Made by a program: the position numbers and the translations under genes. A DNA stretch of 57,085 nucleotides from Termitomyces sp. T153 (Eukaryota > Basidiomycota > Agaricomycetes > Agaricales > Lyophyllaceae): assembly GCA_018296165.2 (NCBI GenBank), contig JACKQL020000197.1:1-57085 (forward strand), given 5' to 3'. Of this stretch, positions 21,711 through 33,900 are shown piece by piece. The notes below the pieces were generated by a model. That model was not told the DNA's origin, did not search any database, and worked only from the letters and a program-made list of their open reading frames with translations. Within the stretch, counting starts at the first letter, position 1. The number at the start of each line of letters is the position of its first letter.

Positions 21711-22938
21711 GATGATAGGAAGATGAAATGAGCCGATAGAGAGGAGTAACATTCGCTGCCCTTAATATCTCTGTAAGGATAGGGGAGAAAAACGTGCCCC
21801 TTTTTTTATCGTTCTGTAAAGCGTCGGAAATCTCAAAATGATTCCATAAATCCGACGTACCTACCACATAACAAGCATGACAAACAACAGCATGGAACGC
21901 GAGTGTTAAAATAGCCAAGCGCGGTTCCGGCACAAAAGAGATGCCGCAAAGGAAGAGCCGATTATAGAGAGACTACTTAAGTCGCTCAAAGTCACAGGTT
22001 CTGTTGTCTTCAGTTCAAGCACAAGTAAAGAATCACCTCTCCTGTCAAGGTGTCTGTTTAACCTCCCGGCAGCATGACATCGAAATTATGTCTTCATCAC
22101 AGATTTGAACTCGGCTAAACCAAATTTGTTTCTCAAAAACGTACCTTGACTCGGAACTACATGCCATCAATAGCTATGATCAAGGGCCGAGGTTTTCAGG
22201 ATTGCGCGGGGATGTCTGGAGAGCCTAGCCGTTTGTAACTTCCAAAGTATGGTCTGTATGTAAGAGTTCTCAAAGATGGACATAGTCAAATCGAGTAAGG
22301 AATGCTCAATACCATCGAAACCCGGATTGGTCCAGGAGCCGTATTCATCGAGACTCGGCACATAACCTCCCTTTGCCCCAAGTGCCAAGGCACATCCACT
22401 GTGTGTGACTGGATTGATATCCAGTCCATCAAGGCCAAGACCTTCAGAATAGATGGGCCTTGAAACGGCCCTGGTGCTAAAATAACATGAGATAAACAGA
22501 GTGATAATCAAATATCAGATTGAGGAATCGAAGCCCAGTTGTACTATACTTATCTGACACAAAGGAATCAAAATGCCAACCACAATCGTTCAAGAGGTCG
22601 GAGACTAATCGTTTCGTACATTGTTGTCGGCCTTCGAAATCGGTCGGCATTGAAAATTACGTGAATCCGGACATCGAGCAACCCCATCGCGTTCTCAGCA
22701 CTTCCTCGTGATACAATGTCAAAGCCAGTTCATGGGATAGATTGAACAGGTGAAAGTTACGCGACACGGTGTGCTGATGTATAATGGGGATGACAGACGA
22801 TAGGAAAGCACAATTAGAGCTAGCATTACATTTTGAATTAGGGGTATCTTTACCATAGGTCATGAGAGGAGGGGATAATTATGGATGATGAGGTGAGACT
22901 GACAGGACAGCACGAAAACTCGAGTGGGAAAACAAAAT
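21711..22938. other. Intergenic, promoter of CE4 copy B and 3' flank of the Zn2Cys6 gene
   Basis: The longest minus frame is 22167-22511 (115 codons, beginning near a hydrophobic stretch and containing GLDGLDINPVTHSGC). I do not recognise it and it has no introns that extend it. It could be a small unannotated exon or chance. Otherwise nothing is seen. Confidence 0.35.
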
Positions 22939-25900
22939 TCAACTACCAGAACTATCCGGCTGTAGGTGGTTCGTCCCATGAGTGAGCTCACTGACGTTCG
23001 AGAGGTAGATACCCCAATCGTCCAAGCTAATCATTGAGAATTAGCACAGATCCGCAAAACAGCGAAGTGGGCGCACTCAAAGCCGGAAGGTGGATTTGAC
23101 CACATGACTACCGCATCGTTATCAATCACTTCTCGTGTATTCAGCCCTTGTCCTACTCCACCGAACGGAGCCTGCGCTGGCATCACTTCCGTTGGCTGTT
23201 GCATGCCCATCGCAAGATTTCCACCATCGACGACGCGATTATCGCAAGGCACTTGCAACGAACTTGATGCTGGTTGAGCCAACGACGGGTCGTAATTGAA
23301 GTCCATCTGATTGAAAAGGTCCATATCAAGCGAAATCGGAGCAGATGGTAGTGGGTATGAATAGGAAGGAGTCATTGATGAGCTGATGACTTCTGACACG
23401 GAGTTCGCATCCCAATATGGAGGAAGCTGCTGCTGCAGCATTTGCGATAGGATGTGCCCTTGACCATTAATTGGCATATTTCCTAACTCATTGCTATAAA
23501 CTGGGAGGGAATATGAAGGCTCAGACTTTGACTGCAGCGGTAACTGTGTTTTAGCCGCTACACGACGCGTACCAGCAATCGCCCGAGGACCTTCTGTTAG
23601 CGGAGGTGGAGAGGTCGATGCGGCAGCGGATCCTACAGGGCTGTCAGAACCTCTGTCACGCTTGTGGTTGACTGGCGGACTTGGATTCGGTAGCTGCAAG
23701 TCACCCACGAAGGCTAACTCATACATGATGTCCCTACGATTTCAAATCTCAGTCCACGTAGAAGAACTAGTCCTGAAAATGGGAACTTACCACAGGCGTC
23801 CTGCTGATGACCATCTGTATCGGGATGAGAAGGACAGGTGAACGGATAAGAGAGAAGCCTTACCGCGTCTCAGACAACCGGAGGGCTTGCATACATTTGT
23901 GAACATCTTCCATTTCTTTACTTGAGTCCGTTGATACCCCGAAGCGTTTACTATTCCAAAGACTGAGCAGAAGCACAACGCCGGCAGTAAATATAGCGAT
24001 CTGAGATACCCATCAAGAGAACACCCATACTGAGGATGGCGTGTTACATACCTGGATATGAGGGACGACGATCAAACCGCGGCGTCGATACCCATCAATA
24101 ATATGACTGCATGATCGTGCAGCATTGGTGCAAATAGCAAGTGAAGGAAAAGATAAAGGAGACGGTTTACGAGGTGAAGGAATGAAGGAGCGGTGGATGA
24201 GGATTTGAATGTAGTAATAGGTACAGTAGATAGAAGCGGATTGTTGGAAAAACATAGTGTTTTCCCTGTTTGGGTCCCATCGAACTTCATATGTGTATGA
24301 AGTAATATGTACTGAAGACATAAAGGAGACGTACGGTGATCGGGTATTGAGTCTACCCATTTGTTGAGCGCTGAATCAAGTTCTGCGACAATATGTTGTT
24401 CCCATTGTTTGCCCACAAATCCGAGCATGACCTTCGATCTATTGATGGAGTACTGAAGGGATTTAATAAGTTCTCAACAAGTGAGAGGGCATACGCTGCA
24501 AGCTTACTATGGTACGCAGGATAATTGTGAGGACCTTGTTGAGTTTAAGTAGAGTAACAAAGCCTGTGACGTATGACGGTTTATTTGGAGGTTGTTTGAA
24601 TCGTTTTGCGGGATCAGGATGCTCCCAATATTCGTCATCACATTCAATTGGGAAGTCGAGGTCAAAGCTAGGACAATGATGAGCGAATTTGAAGAGTCAA
24701 AAGAAAAATAAGCATATTACTCCTCGTCTTGAATGGCACATGGCCGACCCAGTGCAGAGCTGACCATGCGATCTATCGACACCATCACCCTACGTAGGAG
24801 AAATATTATATACCACCACTGAAATAAAGAAAGAATATCTGACCAGAATCCACGTTTCCAAAGCTCTTCTTCCACCGTCAGCTCTTTGTTGTATTTTTTC
24901 CGATGTGCACCGACATCCTGAGCCATGCGGATGCCTATTCCAACCAAAGTCCAGCACTGTTGTGGTGCACAAGCGCCTTGCAGGAATATGACTGAGAGCT
25001 GAACAGCAAAAATCGTTAACGGAAATTGTTCAGCTACAGTACAGGCAAATGCACTTGCACAGTAATACTGTAGATCACAGAGCGACGGCGGAGCCAGAAC
25101 GGATCTCCTCACTGTTTGAACTTGCTGATACCACCTCCAGCCAGCGGAACTCAAGTCTTCAACACCGTCTAATAGAGTTCGAGGGTCATCCGAAAAACGA
25201 GAGGCGACAGCGCAGACAAGCAGGAGCACCGATGCAAAACCATCGTCGCGGAGGTGATATTCATCGACGACTGCCTTCTCAAATGTCGGCCGATGAAGGA
25301 GAGGCCAAAAGATATTCACTTTTGAAAAGTAGAGGTCGATCAGGTGATTTATAAGATCTGGCTCAGGGAAGATAAAGGAGGCCTTGGGAACTTCTTCTGT
25401 GGAACGTTCCCACTGAAGATTCGAAGTAAATAACTGCCCGGATGTTTTTCTGGACATAGGAGCTTACCGGCGCCATTATCCAAAACCGATCGCGCTTGGA
25501 GGCTAAAATAGGCCGCCGTAGATCATCCTGACCACCTGTAGCTTCATTTTTGAGCTCCATTGCAGCGTGGACAAGCATCGCCCCACTCGATTTCCCGAAG
25601 AATCTGTTTTTCTCGACATCACCTATTTGAAGTCGTCCTAAATTATCCGCTAGAATGATATGCTGGAGGTCGTCGTCTACTTGAAAGTCCACGGGCTGTG
25701 AGACTTTTCTAATGACAGAAGTAGCAATGTCACAAGGGTGGCGCGGAGGGACGATCAAGGGTACGGAATGGGACTTCTCTGCTGGTCGGGGAAAGTATTC
25801 AACGAGCCAAGCATCGGTATCAACGACAGAATCTATTTCTTTCAGAATGTCCGAATTGGGATATAGCTTCAAGGGTAGATTTTAAATTCAGCCTTCACGG

Positions 25901-26397
25901 CAAGGTCATGACTCACTTTAGTCAACACCTTTTCCAACTTCTCTATACGCCCTTCCAGCCGCTCGACATATCTACTGCAATTGAGCAACCAACGGACTGG
26001 AGGATTGAGAACTGTCGTACCCTTTAGGAGGACCGCGTTTCTGCAAGACGTCCGATTAACCTTAAGCCCCTTTAAACGCACCAACACCAACCTTGGCTGC
26101 TTCAACGTAAGTGCATTCAAAGTTGCACGCGGTGCAGTTCGAACATCTATTTCCGGGCATCTGACCACCGTCACCTACACGAAGATGTTTTATTGAGCAT
26201 CAGACACTCAATCAACGAACTTCAGCCATACATCGAACTATTACAAAGATAAGAAAGTCGGTTGATGGTATGTAAAGCGTCATATTGATACACATACTTT
26301 TCTTCCGGCGGCATATGTCGCATGCACGTTGGATCTTTCTCTTCTTTAACGTCTGATGATTGTCATTATCATTGTAGTCTTCCTCATTTGAGGACAT
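22939..26397 (-). CDS. Zn2Cys6 transcription factor with fungal-specific TF domain
   Basis: Fifteen exons: 26397-26298, 26237-26232, 26174-26092, 26040-26021, 25974-25917, 25866-25468, 25412-24844, 24789-24721, 24667-24508, 24452-24335, 24284-24052, 24000-23864, 23814-23791, 23733-23077 and 23026-22939. All phases agree, and the product is 906 aa. The DNA-binding cluster is C26-x2-C29-x6-C36-x9-C46-x2-C49-x6-C56, followed by KRGPPKG and a coiled coil (RYVERLEGRIEKLEK). The middle-homology (Fungal_trans) domain covers about residues 245-500 (NIFWPLLHRPTFE, WTLVGIGIRMAQDVGAH, SSALGRPCAIQDED, EYWEHPDP). The C-terminus is Gln/Pro/Ser-rich and ends with DDWGIYLSNVSEL, typical of the family's activation region. 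Exon 2 is only 6 nt yet supplies the codons that contain Ile34, Arg35 and the start of zinc ligand Cys36. The regulated genes are unknown. It lies 980 bp from another regulator on the same strand. Confidence 0.93.
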
Positions 26398-27376
26398 GAT
26401 AGAAAATGAAAGATTGGGGGGAAATGATGACCTCAGTGAAACTTGTCTTATCAAATAAATAGAAATTAACGGACGTTCCTGATCCATCATCCTGGGAAAA
26501 TATACTGCCTGTACGCGCGTTTCGGCATGAACGCTGTCTAGCCGTTGGGATTCTTCTGACTCACAGCCAATAATTGCTGTTAAACGACGTGGCGCTGCGG
26601 AAGCGAAAGTGCTGTCAGCTACCTAGTGCTTTTTGTATTGGCAAGCAATGAACAAAGCGCCCTTCAAGTTTCAAGTGTTCGATGTTGACAGAATCACACG
26701 CTTACGAGTTCGTAAATGAAGACAAACAAGCCTTCTCGCCTGCGTTCAGGCGGGAGCCAGCTTCGATAAGGTAAGCGAAGGAATCTAAATCCGCAGTATG
26801 GAGAAAATACGGAAGAAATTTGACATGTATATGAACCGCAGTCAGACCTACGATACTACAAGCCCTTGAGAACAATGGAATCGTTGATCACTCGATTGAG
26901 CGCCCAAGGATCGTCGTGTGTGAAGCTCTCAAAGATATCAAAATGGGCATTGGCCAGCGTTCACGCGCAAGTGAAAATCTGTCCCCAAAGCGGGTTTGTT
27001 AAGTGATTGAGGGTTTACAGTTCGATTAAGGAAGTATAATTAGGGCTAAAGTATCGGGGGATAATTGTGAGCGAACTTGATATACGTATACATGGTTAAG
27101 GTGGTAAAATGATATGATGATGGATGTGATGTAAACTAAGAGAGCATGGAAAAACGAAATGCTAGATATAGAATGTGGTAAGTGGAGTTGCCTCGCGTCG
27201 TCGGTCAAGAAAGAGGCTCCACGAGCAGAGGAGTATTAGGGAGAGGTAGCGACAGTAAAAATGGATGGAAAGCGTGTAGAAAAAACAAGTGAGAGTTAAA
27301 ATACAAATGAGCCCAAAATAAACAAAAAAAGATGCGCAGACTGTGTGTCAATCTGCACAGCGCACCAAATCATCAG
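26398..27376. other. Intergenic between two regulator genes
   Basis: It holds the promoter of the Zn2Cys6 gene and the 3' region of the DUF3295 gene, both on the minus strand. No gene is supported. A small frame (27026-27208, -) has no features. Confidence 0.5.
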
Positions 27377-30300
27377 CTACCAGCCGGTATAGTGGAATTC
27401 GTTTGCCCAACTCCGATTCCTTGCCAGGGCCCTCTCTTTTCTTTCTTCTCTTTCCTGCGCCTCTTCCATGGCTCCGCCACTACCTGGCCGTTCCCTCTCG
27501 CTTCCTCGAGGGGATGTATTGCTTCCGCTACCACTCCCAGAACCGGGCTGCTTCGCTGTGAGCTGCACCATACTAGGTAGCGCCGTCAGCGGCCTCAGAT
27601 GTCCGCCACCAAGAACAGTCTTCCCCGACCCACCTCCACTCGATGACCTTCTGATTCGATTCACCTTGCTCACTTGTCGTTCCCAAAGCAGGTTGCGCCG
27701 TAAGCTTTCGGACATCTCAGTCTGCAACATGAGACGACGTGTCGTACGTGGTGTTGAAGGAGGAGCAGCTAGTGGAAGGTTATAAGGGTGACCGAGGGGT
27801 ATAGGTGTAGGCGTCGGCGCCGGGGACTGCTGTGGCCGTGATATGGACGCATCGCTACTGGTATCATGTTCACCCAGTGATGTTGTGCGGCGCCCTTTCG
27901 CCCAGCTCGGTACCGCGTCTTCTTCCTGCTCTTTCCGATCATTAGCAACAATCCCCTTTCGCGCTGCAAGGGCCTTCAACTTCTCCTGCGCAACACTCTT
28001 CGAGACCAAAATTCCATTCGTAGCATCTCCACTCTCCCCCTCACTCTCCGAATCTTCCATCTCCTGGTCCACCGGCCGCCCCTTGGGCCGATACACCCCA
28101 TTCGCCCCACCCCTGCTCTTGCTCACACTCCTGCTCTTACCACTGCCCTCCACTACCGTTTTCTCCTGACTCGGCTCGCACGACACATTCGACACACTCC
28201 CGACCTGCACCTGCGAAGCAACAGGATTCGCCACTACACTCTTGCTCAACTTTATCCCTGGCGCCGGGCCCGCGCTCGCCCTCCTCTGCGGCGGCTGCAC
28301 ATTCTGCTTCCTAGTGCTAGCCTGTCCCTGCCCCATCACAGCCCTCTCTCTGGTCTCATTTCCATTCACATTCTTACTTGTACTCGTCATCGCCAGCCCA
28401 CCTAGCCCCCGAGTACCCTTGACATCTCCTGAACTATGACCGCGGCGATACGGATGGGTCGGGGGAAATATTTCTGGATTTGGGTGCATAAGCTGTGTCA
28501 ACAGCCCAACACTCTGCGTCCGCTGCTTCGCAAGATCCTCGGAGCTCGGTACAGGTTTCTTCGCGAACATATCTCGTAATCGTTCAGCCTCAAGAGCAGC
28601 TTGTTCGACAACGTACTGCGCATTGGCAGCATGGTTTCTGCGAGATTGTTGGGCACGTGAAAGATAAGCAGACCGTTGTCGATTGTGAGTGGCGTTGTTA
28701 TGATGTGGTGTAGTGATGTGGGCGGTGCTGTTACTCCTATGCTGCGGTTGGATGTGTCCCTTTTTACCCTGATTCAATGCCGGTTGTGTACGTACGAACT
28801 CGACATTGTCCGTGCTCATATCCTCGCTCGACCAATCTGCAGTGTCACCCTCCTCTTCCACCACCCTCTGCGCCTCATCCCCACCATGCTCTGAATCGCT
28901 CTCCGTAATATCTGTCTCCGTCTCGTAGTCATCTGAATCACTGGTAGCAAGAACAATCTTAGATTGCTGCCGCTTCGAAGGCAGGACTGTCGCAGGATCC
29001 GGCAGCGGATGTCTTAACGGCGGCGGCATCCTCGACGCCGACTGCTGTCTTTGCGGGGGCACCAACGTACTCTGCTTTTCCTTCCTTGCTTCCTCCACCT
29101 TCTGTGTCCCATTCACCGCATTCGAAACACTCGATCCGCTACCCGCACTCTTCGATCCAACATCATCCGAATGCGACCCAATATTGAACGTCGGCCTCTT
29201 TTCCCTCTCCCTTTCCCTCGCAATCGCCCTGGCTGCCGCCCCCTTCCCGGACGCACTTTTCCGGAGACCCACAGCACGCCCACGTTGCGCACCACCCGTC
29301 GTGGATAAACCCCTTTTCCCGCCAGCCGAGGTCATCGTGAGCCCCGCACGGGCGGCACCATCGGCACCGCGGCCACGACTTCGACTCCTACTTTTGCTTT
29401 TGCTCCGCTCGTCTTTGCCCTTAGAGCTGCCTCCTGTGCTACTCGCGCTGCTGGTCTGACGTAGGCTCCCTGGTGCCCTTGGTCGAGCACGTGAGGGCTC
29501 GGGGTCCAGAGCCTGGGCGGGAGAAGGGCGCGCGGTGGGACTGCTACGAACCTTCCTCACCGCTGGCGCAGGTGTCGGCGGCTGGTAGGGTGTAGGAGAA
29601 GCTGAAGGTGGCGGTGGCGCAGCGATGTTAGCCGGTGACAAATCACTGCCACTGGCTAGACTGATAGCAGCGTCGGTAGCGGGCTTGGTCTGTTGAGCAA
29701 CAGCAGCGACCGTCACCCTTGAATTTGTCGAAGTCGTCGTGGCCGACAGAGAAAACGTGTTGGTTAGTCCGGAAGTAGATGATGAATCTGATGACGACGA
29801 AGTTGTGCTACCATCCGCATGCAACGTAAACTTCGGTGATGGAAATGCGGCCGCTGCCACCACAGAAGCTACTTCAATCGGTTGGGAATGATCCGAAGTG
29901 GTACCCAAACCTAATATTGGCGAGGCTGGCGGCGTGGGGTGTGGAGTAGGTCCGGGAGTGGGATGTACAATGACCAGCTGAGGAAGAGTTAAGAGTGGTG
30001 TGCTTGGGGGCGCAGGATCGACTTGGACTTGGACATGAGGGACAGGGACAGGGACAGATCCAGGTAAGTTTTGTGCTGGGATGGTGGATGGGGGCATCAG
30101 ATGTCGTTCAGATGCTGTAGGAGTGGGTAGAGAGCAGTGTATTGGGAGAGAGTGTGTGTCGGCCGCCAGTGCAGGTGCGGTAGATTGATTTAATGCGAAA
30201 TATGACAAGGTTAATTGCGAGGAGTCATTCCGTGCTGACTCTTTGCAACTTTGCAGTGTAATGGGTGGCAGTGGGTTGGGAAGCATATCGATGATGATTT

Positions 30301-30960
30301 GTCCAAAACTGTTGTTACAACGGGTCGAAATTGAGTCAACTACCGTGGGCGATTTAGGATGCGAATACGCCGAAGATGCTATGACAAATAAGCAAGAATT
30401 AGCACAAGTTACGAAAAGTGATGTGAAAGGCTAATGTAGGATCCGGGACGGGAGGCAGGGTATTTAGAAGCAGATATTAGGTGGACGTCCAATGAGCACT
30501 TTTACATATGCCAACACACGCCAAGGAAGTCATAAGCCAAGAACAGACTGAGTGACTCACTGGGTATTGAATATGGGGGCAATGGGACGTGGGTACTCGG
30601 AATATGTTCCATTTCAGGGTTATCCCCCGGTTCGTTACGGAGAGCGTTTTTCGTATCGACCAATAGAATACCATTCCTGTCGTGTTCCGATACGGAAATA
30701 CGGCCGAGTCTGGGGGTCGTCGCTGCCCACAGCCTCCAGGAGATATTCTCGAGTCTGTGGCCATCTTCGATACTCGCCTTACACTTCGTGAACACTAGAG
30801 TAAAATGACAAGCATAAGCGCTCAGCTAGCGTTGAACCGCGAATCACGAAGACGACCCACATGTCCAAAGACCCGTAAGCGCCTCGCCGCCCTTCAATTT
30901 GCGAACGACGTCTACGTCAACCGAGAGCACAGGCGCAGGGAATTCATAGGAGGGCGCCAT
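27377..30960 (-). CDS. AreA_GATA-like N-domain / DUF3295 regulatory protein
   Basis: Exons: 30960-30861, 30794-30561 and 30378-27377 (introns 66 and 182 nt, both in phase). The product is 1111 aa. The N-terminus contains LTGLWTLFTKCKASIEDG then HRLENISWRLWA (about residues 28-58), the 'nitrogen regulatory protein AreA, GATA-like' domain, but there is no GATA zinc finger anywhere. The long exon is low-complexity (Pro, Ser, Gly, Arg) with an acidic block (TSDSDDYETETDITESDSE), a PTFNIGSHSDD motif and a C-terminal SESLRRNLLWERQ (about residues 1001-1013), both typical of DUF3295 proteins. In ascomycetes such proteins are linked to nutrient and stress signalling. A nuclear or cytoplasmic regulatory role here is inference. 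The start is the first ATG giving a domain-compatible frame. The second intron is long for this window and might hide another exon. Confidence 0.82.
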
Positions 30961-33900
30961 GCGCCTTGTTCACAGTAAGAGACAGCAATGCAGCCGGAAA
31001 CGAAACCAGAAAGGTGGGGTTACGGCGACTGGAGCCGTCCGGACTGGAGAAAAGTCCTTATAGCGCTTATAGCAAGCTGACAAGCGCTTGCGCTCGTCGT
31101 AAAGGTCGATGACGACCGCGCGACAGTGGTCGACAAGAGAGGAGTTGACAAAAAGAGCGTTGGGAAAATAATCGATCTCGTTGAAGAGAATATGCCGGGC
31201 CGCCCGCTCTGGTCCCGCATTCACAATCACGGGGCCCACTTTTGCCGGTCACGATGCACGGTGCCACTCCCGCATGGCCCGTTACCTAAGTCAGATGACG
31301 ATCCACTCGGACTGGCCCTGCATGCTATATCCATCCTATGCTTTCTCCTTTGTCTCTTCTCCCAACACGACCATTGAAGACCGCGATAGGAACGGAAATA
31401 AACGTGTATGTAACGTGTTTGAATCATGCTCTTCCCCACATGTGGTTGCCTAGTGGCGATTAAAAACCTTGTCAAAAAAACTATGGGGTACTTGACTTCT
31501 AACCCCCCGCGCTAACTCAAATCAGGTTCAAGGGGATCTGACACCCTGTGCAGCCTTTGCCATATGTACACCATGTCACTTTGACTCCTTTGCCTAAATA
31601 GCCACCACACACTAGAACCAACTGAAGCTATCAAAACAATTTCTTGTTGGTGTATGCAAGCATTCACATTGTGCAAGACACTAAGATTACTCGGCACGGT
31701 TACGGTTGCCCTCCAGGGTCAGGTCAACTTTTGGTTGAGGAGCTGTCAAAGCTCATCGCGACGAGTTGATGGGGTCCCTAGGTTCAGTAACAAGTCACAG
31801 ATAGCAGTTAATATATATCATTTAATCGTGCATTTCCAAGCTGGGAACGTGAGTATTCTATCAATGAGAAAAAAATAACAGATAATTGTGATTGTGGGTA
31901 TTCTGGCCATGGGAGGGTCATGGATCCTCTGGATTCGTGATAAATCTCTCAAACACTCTTTGTGGCTACGTTGACAGATGCTGACCCTTGAGGACATTCT
32001 GATCATCTCCTGTCCACGAATTTTGTTCAGCTGCAGCGTCCAATCTCTTGGTTTCCCGACGGTCGATTCTCAGATGTATTCTAACATTCACCGAGATTCT
32101 TGACCGACCTTCTGTCATTTCACATTCGTTGATTGAGTCCAGAGAAAAAAACTTGCTTCATGTTTTTCTGCCTATTCATCTCACTGCAACATGTTGGGAT
32201 TCGCTACGAGCAATGGCTTCGAACTTGGCGTGTCGCTCGAATCATCTTTCAGAGAAACTAGCTTTCACTTTTAACTCCCTCGAAAACACTTGATATTGGT
32301 TGGTATGTCTGAGAGTTCCCACTCAGCCGGGACTCGGGCGGGTAACAAACGATCATGAGAAATTCACCGCTGTGGTCTACAAAATTCCGATTTTCCAAAG
32401 GGAGGATCCGTGAGGGAGGAAATTGTTTCAAGGAAGCAATATTGGTTGTGAGCCATACTTCAAGCTTCAAGCCTTTGAAGACAAGTTCTAAGATCGGTTT
32501 CCGGTGGTTTGCCATCAAATTCTGGCCGATACTTCAGCTGTGCCTTTCTAGATAAACTGTGCCCGTAGCGCATGAATGATGTTGTTTGAGGTATATATGT
32601 AAGTACCAGGCACTGAGAAAGAGACCAAAACTAAAAGTTACTGCGCATGCAAACATTGTTCCCATCTTGTTCCATGGCACTCAATCGTCCGATGAATAAA
32701 AAAAAAATCGCCAAAGGAAATCGTTGGCGAGCACCTAGGATCGAATTCACACGGATCGCATTGCTACTTGGCTTGAGGTCAGAATCGACAACCACACAAA
32801 CAGCAGGATATAGGTGCCTTCAAGAATGCGAACCATTCAAGGTCACTTCTTCAAGTTCTTGTTAACTTCGTCTTGACCATGTGCTAGAGTACGCAGCAAC
32901 GCCAAATATGATGTTATTTTTTCTCTCAGGTGCTGCGCAGATCATGTCCTGCCGGAAGAGGAGGAGGAGTTGCATAAAAAGACAAATCCTTTCATTTTAT
33001 AGTGACAATAAACTCATATTTGTTCCAACGCGGATGAATGTCAAAAGTTTACATAATAGAAACATACCACTCAAGGTGAGTGACTGTCAGAGCCCAGGCA
33101 AATTTGATCAATATAACCTCTACATATTACATAGCGGTACTCGTCACACTATGACGATATCGAAAGTAACAGGGTACCAAAGCCCCCAGTCACCTCTTAG
33201 AATGGATGATCCGCCTGTCTTTGAACACTTCTTCCGGTCAAAAGTTGACCTGGCCCTGGAGGGCAACCGTACACGGTTCACCTCTGCCCTGCCGCATGAG
33301 CTTACATCCAGTGACGGTCCTTCCGACCCACCTGATTCCGATGTCGACTCGGACACCGTGGCGACAGCGTGCGCCAGAAGGCCTACTTCGAGTTGACTCT
33401 GGCTATAGGAGTTATCAACGCTTTCTGTCTTCTGATTTCAGCAGTTCATGCTATGATTTTCCCCAAGGATTCTACTTCACAACCAGTAAATATGACGCCT
33501 TATTTCAGCATCTGAACATCCTGTCAATTTCATAATGATCGTGCCTGTGAGTGATATTCTCAAACTTAGACGCTCGTCAACTTTCTAGATTTGTATATTG
33601 GAAGCTGCTGTGACAAGGATAACGCAGCGCGGCACGCTCACAATACACTATATAGTACGCCCGCGGATTCAAGGTCCTTCGAATGCCTCATGTTGTGCTT
33701 TTTCCGTAGAAAGACGTCACAAGGACGACGTACACATAAGTAATTTTCAAAGTCCCCCAGGCCAAGATACTCTGGTGTGGTCCCATGCGTCAGTATGTAC
33801 ATACAGTGTTTGACATCGTCCTCGTGAAACGGTGCATTGGTCAATACGGCTCCCCAATATCACCGCACTGACAGTCCCACACGGTCAGGACAGGGAAGAA

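Noticed and set aside
22167..22511. 115-codon minus-strand frame between CE4 copy B and the Zn2Cys6 gene
   Set aside because: No domain, no extension by introns and no clear upstream signal; it is kept only as a note in the intergenic entry.
27843..29459. Several plus-strand open frames of 60-110 codons inside the DUF3295 gene
   Set aside because: They are antisense shadows of a GC-rich, Pro/Ser-rich coding exon and show no domain or independent splice signals.
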